Assembly (NCBI RefSeq): GCF_000684975.1 | Contig: NZ_BAXZ01000023.1 | Span: 62,001 to 126,000, forward strand | Source: Paraburkholderia acidipaludis NBRC 101816 | GTDB lineage: Bacteria; Pseudomonadota; Gammaproteobacteria; Burkholderiales; Burkholderiaceae | Reading direction: 5' to 3' | Length of the DNA: 64,000 nucleotides | In this document: positions 43,292-51,776 of the stretch, in pieces | Numbering within the stretch: position 1 is the first letter of the stretch | How the letters are laid out: every line of letters begins with the position of its first letter | Translations under genes and position numbers: made by a program | The notes under the pieces: model-generated | The model's database searches: none | Told to the model about the DNA's origin: nothing | Seen by the model: only the letters and a program-made list of their open reading frames with translations

Positions 43292-43732
43292 TTACTGCTG
43301 CTTGGCGTCGGCCTGCTTCGGCTTCGGCGGCGATTGCACCTTCGCGTATTCGAATGCCGGCGTGGCCTTCAACGCTTCCTTCGTTGCGCCGGGCAGATAG
43401 AGGTTGCCGTTGTGCACGTCGAGCGAAGCGATGGGCACGGCCACGTCATGCACGCCGACCCCGAGGAAGCCGCCGGCCGAGACGATGGCCGCCGAAACCG
43501 TGCCGTCCGGCGCGATGATCAGGTCGCGGACCACGCCCACCTTGACGTTGCTGTCGTTGTACACGGCCTTGCCGAGCACGCTCTTCTTCACGCTCCAGCC
43601 TTCGAGGAGCGCCTGCGATTGCTCGACGGTCACGCTGAGCGGCTGCGTGCCGGCGACCTGCGCGTAAGCACTGCTGGTGGCCACGCCTGCGGCCAGAACG
43701 GCTACTGCCAACATCGTCTTGCTCAATGCCAT
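43292..43732 (-). CDS. Exported PRC-barrel domain protein
   Basis: A 146-aa protein with a clear signal peptide (MLAVAVLAAGVATSSAYA). The PRC-barrel core includes LLEGWSVKKSVLGKAVYND, VGVVRDLIIAPDGTVSAAIV and GVGVHDVAVPIASL. The C-terminus is Lys/Pro/Gln-rich. PRC barrels bind proteins or RNA and occur in photosynthetic reaction centres and RimM; exported versions in Burkholderia are of unknown role, perhaps envelope stress. AACAGGAGA precedes the ATG. Confidence 0.8.
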   Translation of the reverse strand: MALSKTMLAVAVLAAGVATSSAYAQVAGTQPLSVTVEQSQALLEGWSVKKSVLGKAVYNDSNVKVGVVRDLIIAPDGTVSAAIVSAGGFLGVGVHDVAVPIASLDVHNGNLYLPGATKEALKATPAFEYAKVQSPPKPKQADAKQQ

Positions 43733-43992
43733 CTTGTTGTTCTCCTGTTTGAGATCGGAACGCTTTTGCGAGCCATGTTGCCGACGGCGACAACCGGATG
43801 CCGCCACCCCAGGCCCGTACTGCACCAGAACCGTGCGCGGCAGCAGCGCGCGAACGATTCGCGAGGCGATCCGTCATGTTAGCGAGATTGTCGCGGGGCT
43901 GCGCTCAGAGTGCACGATCGCACGGTCGCCGGTGCCGCAGAGGCGGCTTTCAGCGTCTCCTTTTTGTTCGACCGGATCACCTGCGCGAGCCG

Positions 43993-45432
43993 CTACACGA
44001 GCGGCACATAAAGCGACTCCGAGGTGTTGCCGTAGCCGAGCACGAGGCCATTGTCATCTGGCGCAGGGCGCAACGCGAAACGCGAGAGCGGCGCCGGCGC
44101 CATCTCGTACTCGCGCGCCGCCGCTGCGATCCGCTCGTCCGGAAACACGCCGGGCAGGCGGACGGTGAGGTGCATGCCGCTGTCGCCGCCCGTCACGTTA
44201 TGCGGTGTGTCCAGATGAGCGGCGAGGGCTGCTTGCAGCAGATCGCGGCGGCTGCGGTAGAGCCGGCGCATGCGCCCGAGGTGCCGGCTGAACTGACCGC
44301 TTTCGATGAACTCGGCCAGCGCCAGTTGCTCATGGCGATGGCCCCCGCGCAACAGTTCGCCGAGCAGCGGTGCGGCGCGCGCCGCCAGCGCCTCGGGCAG
44401 CACAAGAAAGCCGATGCGCAGCGCGGGGAACAGCGTCTTGCTGAAGGTGCCGACATAGAGCACCGGCGCGTGCGGCACGAGGCCCTGCATCGCGCCCACG
44501 AGCTCGCCCGAGCGGCGGAATTCGCTGTCGTAGTCGTCTTCGATGATCCATGCGCCGTGCGCCAATGCCTTGTCGATCAGTTCGAGCCGGCGCGGCGCGG
44601 GCAGCACCGCCCCCGTCGGGTACTGGTGCGAGGGCGTGCAGTAGATGAGGCGCGGCGTGCCGTTGGCCCAGGCTTCGGCGTCGGCCTGCAGGCCGTCGGC
44701 ATCCACGCGCACCGGCCGCACGCTCAGGTCGCCGCACTGGAACGCCGTCTGTGCGCCGCGATAACCGGGGTCTTCGACCCATGCCGTGTCGCCGGGATTG
44801 GTCAGGAGCCGCACGCACAGCGCGAGCGCTTCCTGCGCGCCTTCCGTGATGACCACCTGTTCCGGCTCCGCGCGCACGCCGCGCGCCACCGCCAGATGGC
44901 GCAGGATGGCCGCTCGCAGCGCCATGTCGCCCTGGGGCGTGCCGTAGCCTAGTGTGTGCGCGCCGCCGCGCGCGATGGCGCGATCGAGGCAGCGCTTCCA
45001 GACACCGAGCGGGAAGCGGCCCAGCGCGGGCACGCCGGGGCGGAAAGCGAGCGTGTCCGCGCCGTTCTGCCAGCTTTGGCGAACTTGCGTGCCGCGCGTG
45101 GCGATCGCCGGCGCGGGGGCGGTGCGGCTCGCGCGCCGCGCGGACCTCGGCCGTGCGAGCGCGGCCACGCGGGTTCCTTGCCGGCTCAGTTCGATATAGC
45201 CTTCTGCGCTCAGCAGTTCATAGGCGGCCGTTATGCTGTTGCGCGACACGCCGATCGCGGCGGCCAGCGCGCGCGAACCGGGCAGACGGCAGCCCGACGG
45301 CAGGCGCCCTTCCAGGATGCCGCCGCGGATGCGATGGAGCAGTTGCCGCTGGAGGGACTCGCCCTCGCGATCGCGCTCGAGCGGTGTTTCGAGCAGAAAG
45401 TCCACCAGCGAATCGGGCGTATCGTCGGTCAT
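43993..45432 (-). CDS. MocR-family regulator (GntR HTH fused to aminotransferase-like domain)
   Basis: A 479-aa protein. The N-terminal winged HTH (about residues 30-95; GGILEGRLPSGCRLPGSRAL, then AAIGVSRNSITAAYELL) is followed by a fold-type I aminotransferase domain (about 125-470) with WIIEDDYDSEF and the PLP lysine in VGTFSKTLFPALRIG. This is the MocR/PdxR layout, in which PLP or a PLP-amino acid adduct is sensed. No pdxST genes are adjacent. It is divergent from a GNAT gene, the probable target. The start MTDDTPDS is chosen as the first residue before the domain. Confidence 0.87.
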   Translation of the reverse strand: MTDDTPDSLVDFLLETPLERDREGESLQRQLLHRIRGGILEGRLPSGCRLPGSRALAAAIGVSRNSITAAYELLSAEGYIELSRQGTRVAALARPRSARRASRTAPAPAIATRGTQVRQSWQNGADTLAFRPGVPALGRFPLGVWKRCLDRAIARGGAHTLGYGTPQGDMALRAAILRHLAVARGVRAEPEQVVITEGAQEALALCVRLLTNPGDTAWVEDPGYRGAQTAFQCGDLSVRPVRVDADGLQADAEAWANGTPRLIYCTPSHQYPTGAVLPAPRRLELIDKALAHGAWIIEDDYDSEFRRSGELVGAMQGLVPHAPVLYVGTFSKTLFPALRIGFLVLPEALAARAAPLLGELLRGGHRHEQLALAEFIESGQFSRHLGRMRRLYRSRRDLLQAALAAHLDTPHNVTGGDSGMHLTVRLPGVFPDERIAAAAREYEMAPAPLSRFALRPAPDDNGLVLGYGNTSESLYVPLV

Positions 45433-45561
45433 GGGCAAGGGCGGAACGGTTCCTGAGGCGCAGGGCGTGGCACCACCAGAATTGGCATCGGTGGATCCTC
45501 TATAGGAGCCACGAAAGGCGTAATCTAGCACACGATCCCATCACTCTTGCTGGAGCAATCC
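45433..45561. promoter_or_regulatory. Divergent MocR/GNAT promoter region
   Basis: A 129-bp gap between the MocR start and the GNAT start. It contains a repeated GGCA/GGTGG pattern (about 45470-45495), the kind of tandem half-sites MocR proteins bind, but I cannot fix the site by eye. Confidence 0.35.
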
Positions 45562-46287
45562 GTGACTCAGCGCCTCAACGAATACGGGCAACCCATAGGC
45601 GAGCCGGTTGCCGGCTGGACGCCGCGCGCGCGGCCCGAAGCCGTCGTGCTCACGGGCACGCGGTGCCGCCTCGAACCGCTCGACGCCGCGCGTCATGCCG
45701 ACGATCTCTTCCTCGCCTGGGGCAATGCGCCCGACCATCGCGACTGGACCTATCTTGGCGTGGGGCCGTTCGAGCATGCGGAAGACTTTCGCCGCTACAT
45801 CGAGGCCGCGGCGCAAAGCACGGATCCGCGTCACTACGCGGTGATCGATCTCAGGACGGGCCGCGCCGTGGGCAGCCTGGCGCTGATGCGGCAGGATCCG
45901 GCCAATGGCGTGATCGAAGTGGGTCACGTGACGTTTTCGCCGCTGCTCAAGCGCACGCCTGTTTCGACCGAAGCGCAGTTTCTGCTGATGGCCTATGTCT
46001 TCGATACGCTCGGCTATCGGCGCTACGAGTGGAAGTGCGACAGCTGCAACGTGCCTTCGCGCACGACGGCCGCGCGGCTGGGTTTCACCTTCGAGGGGGT
46101 TTTCCGCCAGGCGATCGTCTACAAGGGACGCAATCGCGATACGGCGTGGCACTCGATCGTCGATGCGGAGTGGCCGCCGCTCAAGCGCGCTTTCGCGGCC
46201 TGGCTCGCCGCGGAGAATTTCGACGAAGCGGGGCGGCAGCGGGTCTCGCTGGCCGACATGCGGGCGAGCGGGGCGGGCGGGGCGTAG
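45562..46287 (+). CDS. GNAT acetyltransferase (RimJ/RimL-like)
   Basis: A 241-aa protein. The GNAT domain carries RCRLEPLDAARHADDLFLAW, then GSLALMRQDPANGVIEVGHV and TEAQFLLMAYVFDTLGYRRY. This is the RimJ/RimL-type N-acetyltransferase group, with EWKCDSCNVPSRTTAARLGF as the acetyl-CoA helix. A small-molecule or protein N-terminal substrate is possible. I start at GTG 45562 (MTQRLNEYGQPIGEPV), with GGAG 8 nt upstream; a TTG at 45547 is the alternative. It is divergent from the MocR gene. Confidence 0.8.
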   Translation: MTQRLNEYGQPIGEPVAGWTPRARPEAVVLTGTRCRLEPLDAARHADDLFLAWGNAPDHRDWTYLGVGPFEHAEDFRRYIEAAAQSTDPRHYAVIDLRTGRAVGSLALMRQDPANGVIEVGHVTFSPLLKRTPVSTEAQFLLMAYVFDTLGYRRYEWKCDSCNVPSRTTAARLGFTFEGVFRQAIVYKGRNRDTAWHSIVDAEWPPLKRAFAAWLAAENFDEAGRQRVSLADMRASGAGGA

Positions 46288-46327
46288 GCGTCGCTGGCGG
46301 GGCGGGTATGCAGCGCACCGTCCTGTT

Positions 46328-49126
46328 TTATCCGCCGATCAGCTTCAACCCCGCCGGCAGCGACTCGCCGAAGATGCGCCCCGTATCCGCGTGATCGAGC
46401 GCGACCACTTCGCGAACCATGGCGATCCACGCGGGTGGCGCGCCGCCCGCCGTGAGCCGCCGCACGATCTCCTCGCGCAGCGGATCGGCCAGGTCGCGCG
46501 AGCGGTCGCCCGTCATGCGCGCAATCTGCACGGCGGCGAACATGGCCGGCTCCACCTTGCGCCAGTTGTGCGCGAGTATCGCTTCGAGCCAGCGCGTCGC
46601 CACGTCGGGCGGCACCACGCCGTGCGCGCTGCCATAGAACGGCAGGCGCGCGCCGATGCGCCCCACGGCCCACCAGCTCTGCGGATTTTCCGAGGGTTGC
46701 GCGAGCCGTTCGAGCAGGCGCTCCGCGATCGCGATCTTGCGCTCGACCGCAATGTGTTCGAGCGACGCGTAGAGGCGGACCATATCGGCCTGGCCGAGCT
46801 TCGCCGCGTCGAAGGGCAGCTTGTGGCGCTTCGACGCGGCCGCTTCCTCGAGCCAGTCCATCGCTTCGAGCACCTGCTGCTGGGCCGCTTCGGGCAGGCC
46901 GCCGGCCGTGCGGCGCCAGAGCGTCCACCATTCGGACCAGACCTGGCCGTCGTTGACGTGCTGGATGCCGTCGTCGAAGAGCGTCCATAGCTGCTCCACG
47001 CGCCATTCGTCGAGCGGATAGCCGAAGCCGGGGCGCACGCAAAAGCCCGCGAGGTTCAGCCAGAGCCGTTCGTGATCGGCCGAGCGCCGGCGCCGCCCCG
47101 CGCGCTCCCACAGGACTCCGAACAGTTCGCGCAGCAGCGGCCCGTCCCAGTTTTCGCGCGGGCCGAGGCACTGTTCGAGCTGCTGGCGCAGGCGTTTCAC
47201 ATCCTTGGGGTCGCCCTTGGCGGAAGGCGGGCCGAACACGCGGTCGATCAGGGCGATCGCGGCGTCGAGCGAAGGGTGGCGCGTAATGGCTTCGGCTTCG
47301 CTTGTGGCGTCCTCGCGCCTGAGCTGGAATTCCAGCAGCCAGCGCTGCGCAGGGTCGTCGGTGGCGATGCAGTGCACTTCCAGCGTGCCCAGCTCCGAGA
47401 GCGACGTCATGAGCTTGACCTCGCGTTCGCGCGCACCGTCTGCGCCGTCGTGCGGCACCACGGTCGCGAGCGGCGGCAGGCGCACGAAGTCGGCCGTCGA
47501 AACGTCGGCGATCTCGCCGGCACGCCATGCCGTGTCGGCCACGGTGGAGACGAGGTGGAACTGCACCGGATGCCCGAGGCGCAGTGCGAAAACGCGTTCG
47601 TCCAGATGCACTTCGTGCGCTTCCTCGGTGCCGCGCGGCAGCAGGCAGACGCCGCGCTGTGTTGGCTCCGCTTCGTCGAGCACGAGGAAATAGCTGCGCG
47701 GCGAGCCGCCGCCGATGCGCGGCGCGTAGCCCCTGCGCGCGAGCGCATAGGCCACCGCGCCGCGCGCGACGGCGATGTCGGGCTGATCGTTGTTGAGTAC
47801 CTTGAGCGGCTGCCCGCGCCAGCCGCCGAGCGTTTCGGCCAGCCGCTCCGAGAGGGCGCGCGCGCGGAACACGCCGCCGTTCAGCAGCAAGGTGTCGGGA
47901 ACCGGGAGCGCTTGCGCTTCGTTTTGCGCTTCGCTGTGAGTCTTGCCAAACGCTTCGCGCGACTGCGCGGCGAAACGGTTCAGGAAGGCGGCGACGTGCC
48001 GCGTGACGGCCGGATCGGCGGCATAGGGCAGGCCGAACTCCACGAGCGCCGCTCGCGCGCGGCGCGGAAGATCGTTCGCTTCGCCGTGCGGAAAGAAGCC
48101 GTCCACGACAACCTGTTCGACTTCCTCGCGGGCGAGCTGCGTGGTCCGCGCGCCGCCGATCAGGCGCGAGCCCGTACCAAGCAGCGTGACCGGCACGCTG
48201 GCGGGCGCCGCTTCGTCGAGCAACTGCTCTTTCGCGGCGCGGCACCGTTCGACGAGCTGCGAGAGCGCGGCCGCCGAAAGACGCGCCTCGCCCGGCTGCG
48301 CGGCAAGCCGCGACTCGACGAGATGCGCGAGCGCGAGATCCATGTTGTCGCCGCCCAGCATCAGATGGTTGCCCACGCCGATGCGCGTGAGCCGCGGCTC
48401 GCCGCCCTCGATTTCGACCTTGATGAGCGTGAGGTCGGTCGTGCCGCCGCCCACGTCGCAGACGAGCACGAGCTTCGTGCCGGCCAGCTCGGCGCCGAGC
48501 GTCGCGCGATGATGGAACAGCCAGTCGTAGAACGCGGCCTGCGGCTCTTCCAGCAGACGCAGCGCGGGCAGGCCGGCGAGCCGCGCGGCCTCCAGCGTGA
48601 GCGCGCGCGCGCCGTCGTCGAAAGACGCGGGCACCGTGAGCACCACGTCCTGGGCTTCGAGCGGCGCATGCGGAAAACGCCGGTTCCATGCGGCGCGCAC
48701 CTGCGCGAGGTAGCTCGCGCTCGCGGCAACGGGCGAGACCTTGGCGACGTCGTCCGCGGCGCCCCACGGCAGGATCGGCGCGAGACGGTCCACGGCCGTA
48801 TGCGAGAGCCAGCTCTTCGCACTGCTGACGAGTCGCCCGGGCACCTGCGCCCCCAGCACGCGCGCGAAGCGGCCGATCACCGCGGGCGGCACGGCGCCGG
48901 ATTGCGCGGATTTCTCAGGACTCCATGGCAACTCCGTGCTCTCCGGCGCGAGTTCGCCGGGAGCCGGGTGATAGCGCGCGGAAGGCAGGAGCGGCGCCGT
49001 GCCGACCTCTCCCGCGGCCACGAGCTGATCGACGTCGAAGACGCGGATCTGCCCGCCGCCGGCCTCGACGTAGGCCACGACCGTGTTGCTCGTCCCCAGG
49101 TCGATGCCGACGAGGTACGGCTTCAT
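46328..49126 (-). CDS. Hsp70-family protein with C-terminal DUF3731-like region
   Basis: A 932-aa Hsp70. The ATPase domain has phosphate-1 motif GIDLGTSNTVVAY (residues 8-20) and phosphate-2 motif VCDVGGGTTDLTLIKV near 220. After a substrate-binding-like beta region (about 440-590), the last about 330 residues are helical and Trp-rich (FGVLWERAGRRRRSADHERL, then LYASLEHIAVERKIAIAE), matching the C-terminal region of DUF3731-type Hsp70s. It lies 5 nt downstream of a second Hsp70 gene and is the last gene of a three-gene operon. Function unknown; no J-protein or GrpE is adjacent. Confidence 0.8.
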   Translation of the reverse strand: MKPYLVGIDLGTSNTVVAYVEAGGGQIRVFDVDQLVAAGEVGTAPLLPSARYHPAPGELAPESTELPWSPEKSAQSGAVPPAVIGRFARVLGAQVPGRLVSSAKSWLSHTAVDRLAPILPWGAADDVAKVSPVAASASYLAQVRAAWNRRFPHAPLEAQDVVLTVPASFDDGARALTLEAARLAGLPALRLLEEPQAAFYDWLFHHRATLGAELAGTKLVLVCDVGGGTTDLTLIKVEIEGGEPRLTRIGVGNHLMLGGDNMDLALAHLVESRLAAQPGEARLSAAALSQLVERCRAAKEQLLDEAAPASVPVTLLGTGSRLIGGARTTQLAREEVEQVVVDGFFPHGEANDLPRRARAALVEFGLPYAADPAVTRHVAAFLNRFAAQSREAFGKTHSEAQNEAQALPVPDTLLLNGGVFRARALSERLAETLGGWRGQPLKVLNNDQPDIAVARGAVAYALARRGYAPRIGGGSPRSYFLVLDEAEPTQRGVCLLPRGTEEAHEVHLDERVFALRLGHPVQFHLVSTVADTAWRAGEIADVSTADFVRLPPLATVVPHDGADGAREREVKLMTSLSELGTLEVHCIATDDPAQRWLLEFQLRREDATSEAEAITRHPSLDAAIALIDRVFGPPSAKGDPKDVKRLRQQLEQCLGPRENWDGPLLRELFGVLWERAGRRRRSADHERLWLNLAGFCVRPGFGYPLDEWRVEQLWTLFDDGIQHVNDGQVWSEWWTLWRRTAGGLPEAAQQQVLEAMDWLEEAAASKRHKLPFDAAKLGQADMVRLYASLEHIAVERKIAIAERLLERLAQPSENPQSWWAVGRIGARLPFYGSAHGVVPPDVATRWLEAILAHNWRKVEPAMFAAVQIARMTGDRSRDLADPLREEIVRRLTAGGAPPAWIAMVREVVALDHADTGRIFGESLPAGLKLIGG

Positions 49127-49131
49127 GGGCG

Positions 49132-50973
49132 TCAGGCGCCGCCGCGCACGTCGAACTCGACTTTCCAGCGCTCGCTGCTGCCCGAGGGCACCGCTTCGAG
49201 TTCGAGCGTGCCCGCCTCGGTCACGCGTGCGTGCAGGCGCACCGGCACGATGTCACCGGGCGTGCGGCCTTCGGTCGGCAGCGTGGCCTGGATTTCATCG
49301 AGTTCCTGCAACTCCTCGGGAGACCAGTAGTCGAGCATCGTGCCCACCTGGTCCTGGCGGCGCACCGACGAACCGAAGAAGCGGAAATGCACGGGCTCGC
49401 CCACGACGAGACCGAATTCCTGCGGGGGCAGGGCCGCGTCGGTGCCTTCTTCCATGCCGAAGGGTGCGACGCACAGCGCCGAAACGGGCGGCTCCAGGCC
49501 CGGCACGGCCGGCATGGCCGACTCGATCGCCACGTAGTAGGCGCGCGCCGTGCCGCCGCGAATGCGCACGCCTTTGCCGCGCTTCACGTAGCCGTAGTAG
49601 GCCGCGCCGCGCGCGACCGCGAGGTCGAGGTCGGCGCCGCCCAGCAGGCGCGCGGGTGCGACGCCTTCGGCGGCAAGCCAGCCGTTGAGCACGTCGAGAA
49701 TGCGGCTTGCGAGCAGTTCGGACTTGAACACGCCGCCGTTGAAAAGGACCGCCGTGGGATGCAGGAAGCTCGCGCCTTCGGGCACCGCGTCGGCGAGGCC
49801 TTCGAGGTTGGCGAGCGCGCCCACCTGCTTGCCGAGGAAGGCTGCCAGATGGCGCGTGATGCCCGCGTCCTGCGCATACGGCAGGCCCAGTTGCGTGAGG
49901 CCCGCGCGTGCGCGGCTCACGGGCCGCGCCGCTGCGTCGACAATCGGGAAGAAGCCTTCGAGGATCGTCTGCGTAAGTTCGGCGCGCGTGAGCTCGGTGC
50001 GGATCGAGCCGCCGATCAGCTTCGAACCGCGGCTCGGCACGACGAGGGGCACCGCGTCCGCGCTCTGGTCGTTGAGCAGCGTTTCCTTGGCCGCGCGGCA
50101 GGCGTAGGTGAGGGCGCGCAGCTGCCACGGATCGGCCTGCGTGCCCTGCGCCGCGAGCTTGCGCGCGACCACGTGGGCGAGCGCGAGATCCATGTTGTCG
50201 CCGCCGAGCAGGATGTGGTCGCCCACGGCCACGCGATGCAGTTCGAGATTGCCCTCGCGCTCCACGACGGCGATCAGCGAGAGGTCGGTCGTGCCGCCGC
50301 CCACGTCCACGACGAGGAGGATGTCGCCGACCTTGACCTCCTTGCGCCAGATGCCGCCGCTTTTCTGGATCCAGCTATAGAGCGCGGCCTGCGGCTCCTC
50401 CAGCAGCGTCATGCGGGCATAGCCGGCCGCCTGCGCGGCCTCGGCGGTCAGTTCGCGCGCGGCCGGATCGAACGAGGCCGGGATCGTGACGGTGATGTCC
50501 TGATCGACGAAGGGCGCTTCCGGATGCGCGTGATCCCACGCTTCGCGCAGGTGCGTGAGGTAGCGCACCGAGCTTTCGAGCGGCGAGACGCGCGCGACTT
50601 CGGGCGGCGCGTCGTTCGGCAGGATGGCGGCGCGGCGGTCCACGCCCGGATGGCAGAGCCAGCTCTTGGCGCTCGACACCAGGCGGATGGGCGTGCCCGC
50701 GCCGCGGCTGCGCGCGAGTTCGCCCACCGCGTAGTCGCGGCTCGCGGTCCAGGGCAGCGTGAGGTCGCCGGGCGTGAGCTCGCCCGAATGCGGCAGGTAG
50801 AGGAACGACGGCAGCAGGTTCGGCGTTTCGAGCGTGCCGGGCGCCGTGAGCTGCGCGATGGGCAGCACACCCTGGTTCGTCTTTTCGCCTTCGCTGGCGG
50901 CGAGATCGACAAACGAGAGCGCCGAGTGCGTGGTGCCGAGGTCGATGCCGATGCAGTAGCGCGACTCGCTCAT
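49132..50973 (-). CDS. Hsp70-family protein (DnaK-like)
   Basis: A 613-aa Hsp70. GIDLGTTHSALSFVDL lies at residues 9-24 and VVDVGGGTTDLSLIAV near 220. Long insertions compared with DnaK occur after residue 40 (an extended TLETPNLLPSFLYLPHSGEL segment). The C-terminal region (PPQEFGLVVGEPVHFRFFG) is a beta domain and the DnaK helical lid is absent. The start overlaps the DUF2760 stop by ATGA. It is distinct from housekeeping DnaK and from HscA; it works with the larger Hsp70 and DUF2760 (inferred from the operon). Confidence 0.82.
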   Translation of the reverse strand: MSESRYCIGIDLGTTHSALSFVDLAASEGEKTNQGVLPIAQLTAPGTLETPNLLPSFLYLPHSGELTPGDLTLPWTASRDYAVGELARSRGAGTPIRLVSSAKSWLCHPGVDRRAAILPNDAPPEVARVSPLESSVRYLTHLREAWDHAHPEAPFVDQDITVTIPASFDPAARELTAEAAQAAGYARMTLLEEPQAALYSWIQKSGGIWRKEVKVGDILLVVDVGGGTTDLSLIAVVEREGNLELHRVAVGDHILLGGDNMDLALAHVVARKLAAQGTQADPWQLRALTYACRAAKETLLNDQSADAVPLVVPSRGSKLIGGSIRTELTRAELTQTILEGFFPIVDAAARPVSRARAGLTQLGLPYAQDAGITRHLAAFLGKQVGALANLEGLADAVPEGASFLHPTAVLFNGGVFKSELLASRILDVLNGWLAAEGVAPARLLGGADLDLAVARGAAYYGYVKRGKGVRIRGGTARAYYVAIESAMPAVPGLEPPVSALCVAPFGMEEGTDAALPPQEFGLVVGEPVHFRFFGSSVRRQDQVGTMLDYWSPEELQELDEIQATLPTEGRTPGDIVPVRLHARVTEAGTLELEAVPSGSSERWKVEFDVRGGA

Positions 50974-51569
50974 AGCTCCACCTCCGCCGGTGCGATCACG
51001 CTCACGTCGTGGGTCTTGACGAGCTTCGGCAGTTTCACGTCGGCCACGCGCCAGCCGCGGTGCGCAATGCTGCCGGTAAACGGCGCCGCGCCGACCACGT
51101 TGCCCGTGAGACGCACGGCCGTGGCGTCGAAGCCTTCGGGCAGCGTGACGCGGCTGCCTTCGGCCTCGTCGCGCACGGGGCGGATCGTGAAGTGCTCGCG
51201 CAGCGTCGAGCGGCAGCCCTCGTGGACGAGGCGCGCGGCCGCGCCGATGTCGGCGTCCGAATAGCCGGCAATGTCCTCTTCGACGAAATCGACGAAGCGC
51301 GCGTTGCGCTGGAGCAGGCCGAGCAGTTGCAGGGCGGAGTCCGGGCTGGCGGCTTCGATAGCGGGTGCGGGCGCTGCGGCCGGCGCGGGGTGCGGTGCGC
51401 TTACCGGGGCAGCCGGCGCGACGGGCTGGACGGGCGCCGTAACGGGCGCCGCTTCGCCATTACGCAGGCGCTGCACGTTCGCGGCGAGCTTGCCGTCGCC
51501 GAGAATGGCAAAAAACGATCCGACGGCAACGGCAAGCCGGCCGGCGAAAGACAGATTCGATTCGGTCAT
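50970..51569 (-). CDS. DUF2760-domain protein
   Basis: A 199-aa protein. The N-terminal segment RLAVAVGSFFAILGDGKLAA is moderately hydrophobic, then a Pro/Ala-rich linker (about residues 42-75) leads to a conserved domain (about 78-199) with LQLLGLLQRNARFVDFVEED and HEGCRSTLREHF, ending in a beta-rich stretch. This is the DUF2760 family, regularly encoded before Hsp70 pairs. Possibly an adaptor, co-chaperone or membrane-tethered partner. First gene of the operon, ATGA-coupled to the Hsp70. Confidence 0.75.
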   Translation of the reverse strand: MTESNLSFAGRLAVAVGSFFAILGDGKLAANVQRLRNGEAAPVTAPVQPVAPAAPVSAPHPAPAAAPAPAIEAASPDSALQLLGLLQRNARFVDFVEEDIAGYSDADIGAAARLVHEGCRSTLREHFTIRPVRDEAEGSRVTLPEGFDATAVRLTGNVVGAAPFTGSIAHRGWRVADVKLPKLVKTHDVSVIAPAEVEL

Positions 51570-51709
51570 GAAAGACTGCTCCTCAAGGCTCGCGTGTACG
51601 GCGAGCGGGCCTGAGCCGGTCCCGATAGGGCGCGATGCGCCCGGAGGCCGGCGGGAATGGGGAGGGCCCGGTGCGGACCCAAAACCGCTATTTTGCCTTG
51701 TCGCGGTGA

Positions 51710-51733
51710 CGAGTCGGGGAAAATACCGACTCG
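51710..51733 (-). terminator. Hairpin after the DHA2-type MFS gene
   Basis: The arms CGAGTCGG (51710-51717) and CCGACTCG (51726-51733) pair perfectly around an 8-nt AT-rich loop. It lies between the end of the leftward MFS gene and the start of the leftward DUF2760 gene. No U-run follows on the - strand, so it could instead be an operator for DUF2760. Confidence 0.4.
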
Positions 51734-51776
51734 GGAACGGAATGGAGGGCTGAGTTTGGCGCCCGCAGCGCGGCTG

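Noticed and set aside
47072..51264. Two open frames of about 750-780 codons antisense to the Hsp70 genes
   Set aside because: Opposite to genes with clear Hsp70 motifs and coupled starts; the antisense products are low-complexity Arg/Ala/Glu sequences.
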